Below, piece by piece: positions 53,475-61,658 of a stretch of DNA of 64,000 nucleotides. The stretch covers positions 1,736,001 through 1,800,000 of the forward strand of contig NZ_CP035033.1 in assembly GCF_004028275.1 (NCBI RefSeq), read 5' to 3'. Numbering within the stretch: position 1 is the first letter of the stretch; each line of letters starts with the position of its first letter. The translations under genes and the position numbers were made by a program. Below the pieces are notes generated by a model. The model did no database searches. It saw nothing but the letters and a program-made list of their open reading frames with translations, and was not told where the DNA came from. This DNA is from Hydrogenovibrio thermophilus. GTDB lineage: Bacteria; Pseudomonadota; Gammaproteobacteria; Thiomicrospirales; Thiomicrospiraceae.

Positions 53475-54791
53475 TTAACGCTGCGCCATCCAGCTTTCAA
53501 TTTCGGCCACCGTGCGTGGCAAGCCTTGCGTCAACACCTCATGCCCTTGCTCGGTCACCACCACATCGTCTTCAATGCGAATACCGATACCACGGTAGGC
53601 GTCCGGCACCGATTCGGCGGTTTCGGAGATGTACAGCCCCGGCTCCACGGTCAGCACCATGCCCGGTTGCAGGCAACGCCATTCGCCGTCTTGTTTGTAA
53701 TCGCCGACATCGTGCACGTCCATGCCCAGCCAATGACCGGTGCCGTGCATAAAGAAAGCTTTGTAAGCTTCCTGTTCAATCAAGTCGTCAACCGTGCCGG
53801 TCAAAATGTCCAGTGCCACCAATCCTTCGGTCAACACCTCGACCGAGATTTCATGCAAACGGTTGTAAGGCACGCCGGGCCGAATCGCATCAATGACCGA
53901 CTGTTGCGCTTTTAATACCAAATTATACAACTCGGCTTGCGGCGGGGTAAAACGGCCATTGGCCGGGAAGGTATGGGTAATGTCCCCGGCATAACCGGCG
54001 TACTCCGCTCCGGCATCAATCAACACCAGTTGACCGTCCTCGATACGGGCGTCGTTTTCGGTGTAATGTAGAATACAGGCATTCTCTCCGGACGCCACAA
54101 TGCTGTTGAAGCCGACGCGCGGCGACCCCGACTGCTTGAAACCGTTTTCCAGTTCCGCCTGCACCTGATATTCGTAGCGCCCCGGCGCGGTCGCTTTCAT
54201 GGCGGCCAAATGCCCGGCCACCGATATTTGCGCCGCTTCACGCATCCATTCGATTTCCCGAGCGGATTTAAACAACCGCATTTCATGCAAAATGGTATCC
54301 AGGTCTTGCAATCGGCTTGGCGCTTGCACCCCTTTACGGGCTTTGGCTTTTTGCGCGCCGATCCAGCCGGACACCCAATCCGACCAATGCGCCAGTTCCG
54401 CGAAACTGAACACCAGATGGACGGCCCCTTCCACCAGTTCATTCATCTGTTCTTCAAAGTCGTCAATCGACCAGGCCTGGTCGATTTTCAAGAAAGAGGC
54501 CGCCGCCTCAACGCCCAGACGACGTCCCTGCCAAATCTCCTGCTCTTCGTCTTTGGGCCGTAAAAACAAGTGGGTTTGCCGGAGCTCACCGGACTTGACC
54601 AGCACCAACACACTGTCGGGCTCGGCAAAGCCGGTCAAATAAAAGAAATCCGACGCTGGACGAAACGGGTATTCGACATCGCGATTGCGAATCTGTTCTT
54701 CGCCCGCCGACACAAACGCCACCGAATGGTCCGGAAGCTGGTCGAATAGGGTTTGGCGGCGCTCAATAAAAGGTGTGAAATCCTGTGTCAT
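53475..54791 (-). CDS. pepP: Xaa-Pro aminopeptidase
   Basis: PepP releases N-terminal residues from peptides with proline in second position; it is a cytoplasmic dimanganese 'pita-bread' metallopeptidase. The 438 residues match E. coli PepP (441). The metal ligands are two Asp (VLIDAGAEYAGYAGDITHTFPANG), His (FFMHGTGHWLGMDVHDVG) and two Glu (TVEPGLYI and GIGIRIEDDVVVT). The first ATG overlaps the ygfB stop (TGATG), so the two are translationally coupled. An exact CCAGGCCTGG copy lies in the gene at 54471-54480. The gene order ygfB-pepP-ubiH-ubiI is conserved in Gammaproteobacteria. Confidence 0.96.
   Translation of the reverse strand: MTQDFTPFIERRQTLFDQLPDHSVAFVSAGEEQIRNRDVEYPFRPASDFFYLTGFAEPDSVLVLVKSGELRQTHLFLRPKDEEQEIWQGRRLGVEAAASFLKIDQAWSIDDFEEQMNELVEGAVHLVFSFAELAHWSDWVSGWIGAQKAKARKGVQAPSRLQDLDTILHEMRLFKSAREIEWMREAAQISVAGHLAAMKATAPGRYEYQVQAELENGFKQSGSPRVGFNSIVASGENACILHYTENDARIEDGQLVLIDAGAEYAGYAGDITHTFPANGRFTPPQAELYNLVLKAQQSVIDAIRPGVPYNRLHEISVEVLTEGLVALDILTGTVDDLIEQEAYKAFFMHGTGHWLGMDVHDVGDYKQDGEWRCLQPGMVLTVEPGLYISETAESVPDAYRGIGIRIEDDVVVTEQGHEVLTQGLPRTVAEIESWMAQR
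54471..54480. repeat. CCAGGCCTGG copy inside pepP
   Basis: An exact copy read as CAG GCC TGG (Gln-Ala-Trp, within KIDQAWSI). The flanking GA/TC extends it to GACCAGGCCTGGTC. Confidence 0.9.
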
Positions 54792-55360
54792 CAGTGCAAA
54801 GTATCCGTCGGCGCGTCCTGCATCATAATCGGTGAACCTTCCACCGGATTCAACTCTTCATTAATGGTCAGGACACCAATCTTGACGAATTCGACCAGTT
54901 CCATAAAATCCGATTCTTCCTGTTCACCGGCCTCACTCAAACCGTCGATTTCAATACGGGCAATGTCGCCGAAATCACGGAACAGTTCGGCCACATCGCC
55001 TTTTAATTTTTGCTCCGATTGACCGGCCAAGCCCATGCCATATAAGAAACCTTCACACCATTGTCCGAGCATCGCCACCCGCCAGGCCAGTTCTTCGTTT
55101 TCTTCCGGCAGACATAAAGTCAGCTCAAAACCGGAACCGTTCAAGGTTTTGTTACTTTCCAAATACAACTCGTGTAACTGCACCAACAAGTTTTCTTTCA
55201 CGGATTTGACCTCGGCTTCTTCCAAAATGCGCTTAATCCAGACCGCTTCCTTCAAGTCCGAATCGCCGCACATCAACCCCACCAGCATACCTTGCAAAAA
55301 AGAAGGTGATTCCAATTCCGGGTGGGCTTTCAGAGCCTCGTTGAGTTGATCAAAATCCAT
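54791..55360 (-). CDS. ygfB: YgfB family (UPF0149) protein
   Basis: This is a 189-residue helical protein of the UPF0149/YgfB family. The start MDFDQLNEALKAHPELESPSFLQGMLVGLMCG at 55360 is preferred: an in-frame extension upstream to 55456 lacks family sequence. A diagnostic block is LAWRVAMLGQWCEGFLYGMGLAGQ, followed by VAELFRDFGDIARIEI and EFVKIGVLTINEEL. The biochemical role is not settled; in Pseudomonas YgfB affects antibiotic-resistance gene expression, and its position before pepP-ubiH is conserved across Gammaproteobacteria. Its ribosome site is weak. It is divergent from zapA. Confidence 0.9.
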   Translation of the reverse strand: MDFDQLNEALKAHPELESPSFLQGMLVGLMCGDSDLKEAVWIKRILEEAEVKSVKENLLVQLHELYLESNKTLNGSGFELTLCLPEENEELAWRVAMLGQWCEGFLYGMGLAGQSEQKLKGDVAELFRDFGDIARIEIDGLSEAGEQEESDFMELVEFVKIGVLTINEELNPVEGSPIMMQDAPTDTLH

Positions 55361-55726
55361 ATTCGGTTCAGTCCTATTGAGTCGTCGGTGATAAAAAAGT
55401 GATTGTCCGGCATGCTCAAAGCGATGATTTCGCCTGTTCCAGCACACGTTCCGCATACACTCAGCGCATGCCGGGCCTTATGACGGGAATCATACCATGA
55501 GCGATACATTCAACCAAGATGAACGCATCCGTCGCCAAACGTCACGCCGGATTTTGGCGGCGAAATCCGGGTGACAAACCCGATTGAAATGCGTACCATA
55601 TAAATGAGCGGCGAAAACAACGACAAGCCGCCAAACAATCCGGGCCTCGCTTTACCGACGACAGGCCATTGCGCTTCGGATACCCGGCTGTTGCCACTTT
55701 GAATTCAACTGGATGAGAGAACTGTC
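55361..55726. other. Divergent spacer ygfB/zapA
   Basis: The 366-base region must hold promoters for ygfB (minus) and zapA (plus). An in-frame extension of ygfB up to about 55456 is not family-like. Apart from an ordinary GAGAGAAC ribosome site before zapA, no repeat or small gene was recognised. Confidence 0.5.
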
Positions 55727-56005
55727 ATGCTAACGTTATCTTTAATGAACCACACGTTTGAAGTGCCTTGCGAACCGGAAGACCGCGAGCGACTGATTGA
55801 AGCCGCCACCATGCTGGAAGACAAGCTGGATCAAGTCACCACTCTGAAAGGCGAAAGCAAAGTCCTGATGGTCGCCTTGAATCTATGCTACGACTATCTG
55901 CAAATGAAGCAGGACACCACTCAGTACTGCCTGCGTTTGGACGACCAACTGGAAGATGCCATGACACAAATCGCCAGTAGCCAGGACTCACCATCAAACA
56001 ACTGA
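55727..56005 (+). CDS. zapA: Cell-division protein ZapA
   Basis: ZapA binds FtsZ and promotes Z-ring bundling. The 92-residue protein has the ZapA form: a short N-terminal beta region (LTLSLMNHTFEVPCEPEDRERLIEAATMLEDKLDQVTT) followed by one long helix (KVLMVALNLCYDYLQMKQDTTQYCLRLDDQLEDAM) that makes the coiled-coil dimer. A GAGAGAAC site precedes the ATG. It is followed by the 6S RNA gene and then the 5-formyl-THF cyclo-ligase gene, an arrangement conserved in Gammaproteobacteria. Confidence 0.92.
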   Translation: MLTLSLMNHTFEVPCEPEDRERLIEAATMLEDKLDQVTTLKGESKVLMVALNLCYDYLQMKQDTTQYCLRLDDQLEDAMTQIASSQDSPSNN

Positions 56006-56124
56006 CCTCTTCCATTGCAACTGAAACGCGACGCGATAGAAGCGGTTAATCCCTCTTCGCGCTACCATCAAAACATCCAATCAAGAAAAGCCAACCTCCC
56101 CCTATCAATGGCCCTATAAATTGT

Positions 56125-56130
56125 TATAAT
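56125..56130 (+). promoter_or_regulatory. -10 box of the 6S RNA gene
   Basis: A consensus TATAAT lies 7 bases before the predicted 6S RNA start. Confidence 0.7.
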
Positions 56131-56135
56131 GTATT

Positions 56136-56294
56136 CACACGGGCTAGGTTCAAATCCCCTGCCGATAGCTATGATCTCGGGGCCAGAAACTTTAGACGGT
56201 GAGCATCTCGCTTATGTCCGAGAAGCCTAAGTCTTTAGCGGAGGCTGCCACCTGAACTTTACGGTTCAGGGATAAATGGCCTAGTCCGTTCCTT
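56136..56294 (+). ncRNA. ssrS: 6S RNA
   Basis: 6S RNA sequesters the sigma-70 RNA polymerase holoenzyme in stationary phase by mimicking an open promoter. The conserved stretch GGTGAGCATCTCG and the adjoining TCCGAGAAGCCT match the E. coli 6S core. The ends pair (ACGGGCTAGG with CCTAGTCCGT) to form the closing stem, giving a roughly 159-base RNA. The gene lies between zapA and the 5-formyl-THF cyclo-ligase gene, the classic 6S location. A TATAAT box precedes it. The exact 5' and 3' ends are estimates to within a few bases. Confidence 0.88.
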
Positions 56295-56351
56295 TTTATT
56301 GACAACGTCGTCAAGGTCGCGCTTTTATCCAATCCGAGATTACCGGCTGAT

Positions 56352-56933
56352 ATGAATTTACGACAATCCTGCCGCCAACAGCGCAACCAACTCACCCCAA
56401 GAGAACAGTTCGAACACGCTCGCCTCGCAACGGCTCGCTTACTACGAAGCCCCTGGCTGCAACGCCCGAAACGCATTGCGGTGTATTTATCCCAAGACGG
56501 CGAACTCAGCACCGAACTTTTGACCCACCAGCTTTGGAAAAGCCATCATCACGTTTATTTACCGGTTTTGAAAACCTTGCGCGGACGCCACATGGCCTTT
56601 GCCCGCTACACACCGGACACCCCCATGGCACCCAATCGATTCGGCATACTGGAACCGGACATACCGAACCATCAGCATTTGACCGGCAATCAACTCGATG
56701 TCGTCTTAATGCCGCTCACCTGTTTTGACGAACAAGGCCATCGCATCGGCATGGGCGGCGGCTTTTATGACCGAACGTTTCAATTCAAACGCTGGCTGCC
56801 AAGCGCGCATTCTCGCCCCAAGCTCATCGGCTGGGCCCACGAATGTCAAAAAGTGAAATCCATTCCCAGCGAACCCTGGGACATTCCGTTGGAAGGCCTG
56901 GTGAGCGAAAAGCACCTGTACCGGTTTCGTTGA
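56352..56933 (+). CDS. fau: 5-formyltetrahydrofolate cyclo-ligase
   Basis: This is a 193-residue cyclo-ligase (YgfA/Fau) that converts 5-formyl-THF to 5,10-methenyl-THF with ATP. The signature GMGGGFYDRTFQF (phosphate-binding glycine loop) is intact, preceded by the QLDVVLMPLTCFDEQGHRI block. The N-terminal helical start MNLRQSCRQQRNQLTPREQFEHARLAT is also typical. It follows 6S RNA and, as in E. coli, may be processed from a common transcript with it. It ends in a bidirectional palindromic terminator shared with the convergent ilvA gene. Confidence 0.92.
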   Translation: MNLRQSCRQQRNQLTPREQFEHARLATARLLRSPWLQRPKRIAVYLSQDGELSTELLTHQLWKSHHHVYLPVLKTLRGRHMAFARYTPDTPMAPNRFGILEPDIPNHQHLTGNQLDVVLMPLTCFDEQGHRIGMGGGFYDRTFQFKRWLPSAHSRPKLIGWAHECQKVKSIPSEPWDIPLEGLVSEKHLYRFR

Positions 56934-56950
56934 ACACGACCCCTGAAACC

Positions 56951-56978
56951 AAAAAACGCCCAGGCCTGGGCGTTTTTT
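56951..56978. terminator. Bidirectional palindromic terminator, CCAGGCCTGG core
   Basis: A perfect 28-base dyad of AAAAAACGC, the core CCAGGCCTGG (56960-56969) and GCGTTTTTT. It separates the convergent fau and ilvA genes. Confidence 0.85.
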
Positions 56979-57016
56979 ATTAAATAACATACTAAATATA
57001 TTAGATGACAGGCTGC

Positions 57017-58540
57017 TTATTCAATCGGTCGTAAAAACAGTTGATACCCCACATTATCCTGTTCCGGGAAGAAGCGATAGCCGAGGCTCTGTAAATAGGA
57101 TTCGAATTGCTCGATTTGCGACGGCGGCACCTGCACCCCAACCAACACCCGGCCATACGCCGCACCGTGGTTGCGGTAATGGAACAAGCTGATGTTCCAT
57201 TCTTCACTCATTTTAATCAAGAACTGTAACAAAGCCCCCGGGCGCTCCGGGAACTGGAAGCGATACAGCAATTCATTCTCCACGCCTTTGGCATGACCGC
57301 CGACCATATAGCGCAAATGCAACTTCGCCATTTCATCGTCGCTCAAATCCTCCAACGGGTAATCACAGGCTTGCAATTGTTTGACCAACTGATCCTTCTC
57401 GGCCTGGCCGCCTTCGGTCCGCACCCCGACAAACACCACCGCTTTATTGGCGTCCGAATAACGGTAATTGAATTCGGTGATGGCGCGGCGGTCGCCCAAT
57501 AATTCACAGAACTGTTTAAAGCTGCCCGGACGCTCGTCAATCGTGACCGCGAAAATCGCCTCGCGTTTTTCGCCGATTTCCGTCCGCTCGGAAATGTAAC
57601 GCAAGCCGTCGAAATTCATATTGGCGCCACTGACAATCACCGCCATATTTTTATCGGCCACACCTTTTTCCTCAACGAACTTTTTCATACCCGCCAACGC
57701 CAGCGCTCCCGCCGGTTCGGCAATGGCACGGGTGTCTTCGAAAATATCCTTAACGGCGGCGCAGATTTCGTCTGTCTTGACAGTCACCATTTCATCCACG
57801 CAGGTTTGCGCGATGCGAAACGGAATCTCACCGGCTTGCGCCACGGCCACACCATCGGCAAAGATGCCGACGGAATCCAGTTTTACCCGTTCACCGGCTT
57901 TCAAGGCTTCGGTCATACAGGCGGCGTCTTCCGGCTCCACCCCCACAATACGCGTTTCCGGCGAAACTTGTTTTATCACCGCCGCCACACCGGCAATGAG
58001 GCCACCACCGCCCACCGGTACGAAAATGACATCAAACGGTTTGCTTTGACGCAACATTTCCAGCGCAATCGTGCCCTGGCCGGCAATGACGTCCAAATCA
58101 TCGTAAGGGGGAATATAGGTGTAACCGTTTTCTTCACACAGCTTGGCGGCATGCGCCGCGGCCTGATCGTAAGCATCGCCGTGCAACACCACTTCCCCGC
58201 CGAAATTCCGTACCGAATTGACTTTAATCATCGGCGTAGTGCGCGGCATCACAATGGTGGCTTTAATGCCCATTTTGGTCGCCGACAACGCAACGCCCTG
58301 CGCATGGTTACCGGCGGACGCCGCAATCACCCCACGGGCTTTTTCGTCGTCGGTGAGTTGATACAGTCGGTTATAGGCGCCGCGCAACTTGAACGAAAAC
58401 ACCGGCTGCAAGTCTTCACGCTTCAACCAGATATTGTTGCGCATGCGTTGAGAAATCAGCGGCGCCTTCTCCAAAGGCGTTTGCTCCGCCACGTCGTAAA
58501 CGGGCGCTTTCAAAACACGGCGTAATATGGTTTCTGGCAT
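57017..58540 (-). CDS. ilvA: Threonine ammonia-lyase, biosynthetic
   Basis: IlvA deaminates threonine to 2-ketobutyrate, the first step to isoleucine. The 507-residue length matches the biosynthetic, isoleucine-sensitive enzyme. PLP features: the Schiff-base Lys in VFSFKLRGAYNRLYQL, AASAGNHAQGVALSATKMGIKATIVMP and the VPVGGGGLIAGVAAVIK loop. The C-terminal third carries two ACT-like regulatory subdomains (AIFAVTIDERPGSFKQFCELLG and LLYRFQFPERPGALLQFLIKMSEEWNISLFHYRNHGAAYGRVLVGVQVP). A catabolic TdcB would lack the ACT region. It is a single gene, divergent from the copper-receptor gene. Confidence 0.96.
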   Translation of the reverse strand: MPETILRRVLKAPVYDVAEQTPLEKAPLISQRMRNNIWLKREDLQPVFSFKLRGAYNRLYQLTDDEKARGVIAASAGNHAQGVALSATKMGIKATIVMPRTTPMIKVNSVRNFGGEVVLHGDAYDQAAAHAAKLCEENGYTYIPPYDDLDVIAGQGTIALEMLRQSKPFDVIFVPVGGGGLIAGVAAVIKQVSPETRIVGVEPEDAACMTEALKAGERVKLDSVGIFADGVAVAQAGEIPFRIAQTCVDEMVTVKTDEICAAVKDIFEDTRAIAEPAGALALAGMKKFVEEKGVADKNMAVIVSGANMNFDGLRYISERTEIGEKREAIFAVTIDERPGSFKQFCELLGDRRAITEFNYRYSDANKAVVFVGVRTEGGQAEKDQLVKQLQACDYPLEDLSDDEMAKLHLRYMVGGHAKGVENELLYRFQFPERPGALLQFLIKMSEEWNISLFHYRNHGAAYGRVLVGVQVPPSQIEQFESYLQSLGYRFFPEQDNVGYQLFLRPIE

Positions 58541-58894
58541 GGTGCATCCTTACAGCGTTGGTTCAACTCGAATATCGACCAGGCCGATACCTAATCGAAA
58601 AACAAAGCTCGATTATATCAAAGCCAGCCTTCGCCGTTTTGAAATCCCATTAGGAATTCCAAAACGACCAGGCCTGGTGATTTCTGAGACAAGCCGGTCA
58701 CATTTTTCCATAAATTTCGTAGGGTTAAGACTCTCTCAATTTTTCCACCAGCCTATCGCCAGACTTAAGCAAAGTCTCTCAAGAGTCTGGTACGAATTCT
58801 TACATACAATACGTCGAAATTATAAATCTAAAAACTTTCGTCAGACACCCACCGTTTAGAGTGTGATTCTGACCTTAACTTAAGGAACCCAACC
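58541..58894. other. Divergent spacer ilvA / copper receptor with CCAGGCCTGG copy
   Basis: The spacer carries an exact copy of the iterated palindrome at 58668-58677 and a partial one (GACCAGGCCGAT) near 58577. No terminator-like T-run adjoins the exact copy. The promoter of the receptor gene should lie in the AT-rich part around 58800-58870, but no clear box was recognised, and no copper-repressor site was identified. Confidence 0.5.
58668..58677. repeat. CCAGGCCTGG copy in the ilvA/receptor divergent spacer
   Basis: An exact copy within GACCAGGCCTGGTG; both flanking genes point away, so it is not a terminator. Confidence 0.85.
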
Positions 58895-60970
58895 ATGAAG
58901 CCTACACCGCTTTATTTCGCCATCCTCAGCGCCCTGTCCTCGTCGGCGTTTATTCCAACAGCCATGGCGGCCGAAACCGCCAAACTGGAAAAAATCACCG
59001 TGGAAGCTCAGGATGACATCACCCCGCAATCCGATACCGTCAGCACCGAATCCTTGCTGAACACGGGGAACAGCGAAACCGGTGCGGTGTTGCGCGAAAT
59101 CAACGGCGTCAATGCTTCCCGTAAAGGCGGTCATGGTTTGGACCCGCAAATTCGCGGTCAACAATATTCCCAATTAAACGTTTTGCTGGATGGCGCCAAA
59201 ATCGCCGGCGGCTGCCCGAACCGAATGGACCCGCCATCCTCTTACGCCGAAGTCTCCTCCTATGACGAAATCGAAGTCATCCGCGGCGTAAAAACCGTGA
59301 CACAAGGTGCGGGCGGCAGTGGCGGTACGATTCTGTTCAAGCGTAGCAAACCGCAATACGACCCGAACAAATTGGTCTCCGGTGAAATCACCGTCGGTAA
59401 ATCCAATGTCATGAACTATGAAGCCGATGCCACCGTCCGCGCGGTCGGCCAAGAAGGGTATGTGGTTGTACAAGGCTCCCGTAAGGACGCCAACAACTAC
59501 ACGGACGGTAACGGCGACATCGTCAAATCCAGCTACAACACCAACCAAGGGCATGTGGACTTAGGCTGGACACCGAGCGAACACCATCACCTGAAATTAT
59601 CGGCCGAGAAAAGCCGTACCGAAGATGCCTTGTACCCAGGTGCCGCCATGGATGCCCCGGAAACCGAAGGCACCATGCTGCGCTTACAGTATGAAGGCCG
59701 TCAGTTGTCCGACGCCATTGCCGATGTGGATGTCGACCTATACCGTTCCACCGTCGACCACACCATGAACAACTATGACCTGAGGACACCGCCTTCTCCA
59801 ATGATGTTGCGCGAAACACCGACCTCCACCGAAACCAACGGTGCCAAAATCAAATTGACCAGCCAGGTGGGTAATACTCAAGTCGACTACGGGGTACAAT
59901 ATGAAAGCGTCAATAAGGACGCCACTTTATGGAACCGTTACGTCGATCCGAACACGTCTTTGAACTACATGTGGCCGGACGTTACCAACACCACCAAAAG
60001 CGTGTTTGCCGAAACCAATACCGAATTCACGCCGAGCACCAATTTGATTGTCGGCGTGCGTTACGATGATGTGTACGCCAAAGCCGATAAAACAAACGAC
60101 GCGCCATCCGGTGCGCCCGCCAACGTACCGAGCAACGTCTATAACAACACCTACTCGGATTACGACGGGGAAGACTCGGCCAGCGAAGGCAATTTCAACG
60201 GTTTGATTCGCCTGGAAAACCGTTTTGGCGCCGGTTATAACTGGTACCTGGGGGCCAGCCGCACCATGCGTACTGCGGATGCCACCGAGCGTTTTATGTC
60301 TAAGGCGGCCGGCCCAAGTTCCTGGGTCGGCAACCCGAACATCAAGCCGGAAGAGCACAATCAAATCGACCTCGGCGTCGGTCAACAGACCGGCACCTTG
60401 CAGTGGAATGCGTCCGTCTGGTATGACCGCGTCAATAACTACATTTTGCGGGATTTGGCCGCCAACCAGCAAAACAATGGTGTCAAGACCACCAACGGTG
60501 AAGTCTACGTCAACGTCGATGCGGACCTGTACGGTGCTGACCTGGAAGCGGATTACGCCGTGACCAACGCTTTGACCTTCGGCGGGCAGTTCAGCATCAC
60601 CCAAGGTCGCAACACCACCGACAACCGTAATATCGCGATGATTTCGGCACCGACCGGCCAATTGCGCGCCACCTACCAACCGAGTAACTGGCACGTCGGC
60701 GGGCGTTTCAATTTCGCACTGGAGCAAACCGAAATCGACAAAGACTACACGCCAACCGCCGATTACGGCAACACGCCGGCGTGGAGCACGGTGGATGTTT
60801 TCGGCGGCTACCAAATCAACCGCAACTGGATTGTCAAAGCCGGTGTGGACAACCTGTTCGATCAGGCCTATTATGACCACTTGAACTATGATATTACCGA
60901 AGGTTCCAGCGTATACAAGTATAATGAACCGGGGCGTAACTTCTGGGCGAAGGTCACGGCCAAGTTTTAA
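58895..60970 (+). CDS. TonB-dependent copper receptor, OprC family
   Basis: This 691-residue outer-membrane receptor has a Sec signal peptide and a plug-plus-barrel layout. A TonB-box-like stretch comes early (KLEKITVEAQ). The plug contains QIRGQQYSQLNVLLDGAKIAGGCPNRMDPPSSYAEVSSYDEIEVIRG; the C-x3-M arrangement in GGCPNRMDPP is the copper-site signature of OprC. The C-terminus ends in an aromatic-rich strand (FWAKVTAKF), as expected for BamA recognition. The start has AAGGAACCC. A terminator follows, then SCO and PCuAC genes, so it heads a copper-handling cluster. Specificity for copper is inferred from the motif and neighbours. Confidence 0.9.
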   Translation: MKPTPLYFAILSALSSSAFIPTAMAAETAKLEKITVEAQDDITPQSDTVSTESLLNTGNSETGAVLREINGVNASRKGGHGLDPQIRGQQYSQLNVLLDGAKIAGGCPNRMDPPSSYAEVSSYDEIEVIRGVKTVTQGAGGSGGTILFKRSKPQYDPNKLVSGEITVGKSNVMNYEADATVRAVGQEGYVVVQGSRKDANNYTDGNGDIVKSSYNTNQGHVDLGWTPSEHHHLKLSAEKSRTEDALYPGAAMDAPETEGTMLRLQYEGRQLSDAIADVDVDLYRSTVDHTMNNYDLRTPPSPMMLRETPTSTETNGAKIKLTSQVGNTQVDYGVQYESVNKDATLWNRYVDPNTSLNYMWPDVTNTTKSVFAETNTEFTPSTNLIVGVRYDDVYAKADKTNDAPSGAPANVPSNVYNNTYSDYDGEDSASEGNFNGLIRLENRFGAGYNWYLGASRTMRTADATERFMSKAAGPSSWVGNPNIKPEEHNQIDLGVGQQTGTLQWNASVWYDRVNNYILRDLAANQQNNGVKTTNGEVYVNVDADLYGADLEADYAVTNALTFGGQFSITQGRNTTDNRNIAMISAPTGQLRATYQPSNWHVGGRFNFALEQTEIDKDYTPTADYGNTPAWSTVDVFGGYQINRNWIVKAGVDNLFDQAYYDHLNYDITEGSSVYKYNEPGRNFWAKVTAKF

Positions 60971-60994
60971 TCCAGAACGGAAATCGTAAACCCC

Positions 60995-61018
60995 AAAAGG
61001 AGCTTTGGCTCCTTTTTT
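60995..61018 (+). terminator. Terminator after the copper receptor gene
   Basis: A stem AAAAGGAGC / GCTCCTTTT with a 4-base loop and a T-run. Confidence 0.8.
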
Positions 61019-61032
61019 GACTATAAAGCATT

Positions 61033-61650
61033 ATGAAAAAATTTATCTTCTTCACCGTTTTATTGGGCATCGTCATCGGGCTGTTTATCCTGGCCTGGCC
61101 GTTTTCCCAGCAAAACTCGGAACAAACCACCGCCCACCTGATTCTGAACGACAAGCCGGTCGGCGGTGACTTTACCTTAAAGTCGGCCCAAGGGCCGGTT
61201 TCGTTGAGCGACTTCAACGACAAGCTGGTTCTGGTTTACTTCGGCTACACCTTTTGCCCGGACATCTGCCCGACCAACCTGGGCAACTTGGCGCTGGCCT
61301 ATCGCCAGCTCAGCGAAGACGAAAAAGCCAAACTGCAGATACTGTTCGTATCGGTTGACTCCAATCGCGACACCCCGCAACGCCTTAAACAATATGCCGA
61401 CTACTTTAACAGCGGTATCATCGGGCTTACCGGCAGCAAAGCCGAGCTGGACGATATCGTCAACCGCTACGGCGTAGTGTATATGATCCACCAGGAGGAC
61501 CCGAAAGACGAGCACTACTCTGTCGACCACTCGGCCTTTACCTATGTCATCACGCCCGGTGGTGAACTGGCGACACAACTGCCGCACGCCACCAGCCCGG
61601 ATGACTTCGTCAAAACCATTAGAACCTATTTAACCCAAACACAACCTTAG
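61033..61650 (+). CDS. SCO1/SenC-family copper chaperone
   Basis: This 205-residue protein is a membrane-anchored thioredoxin-fold protein that delivers copper to the CuA site of cytochrome oxidase. One N-terminal helix (FIFFTVLLGIVIGLFILAWPF) anchors it in the membrane. The copper ligands are visible: Cys-x3-Cys in YFGYTFCPDICPTNLGNL and the distal His in YSVDHSAFTYVITP. It is separated by 8 bases from the PCuAC gene, so the two are co-transcribed. The ribosome site is weak, and its terminator-bounded position suggests a promoter of its own in the short spacer or read-through from the receptor gene. Confidence 0.93.
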   Translation: MKKFIFFTVLLGIVIGLFILAWPFSQQNSEQTTAHLILNDKPVGGDFTLKSAQGPVSLSDFNDKLVLVYFGYTFCPDICPTNLGNLALAYRQLSEDEKAKLQILFVSVDSNRDTPQRLKQYADYFNSGIIGLTGSKAELDDIVNRYGVVYMIHQEDPKDEHYSVDHSAFTYVITPGGELATQLPHATSPDDFVKTIRTYLTQTQP

Positions 61651-61658
61651 GAGTTTCC

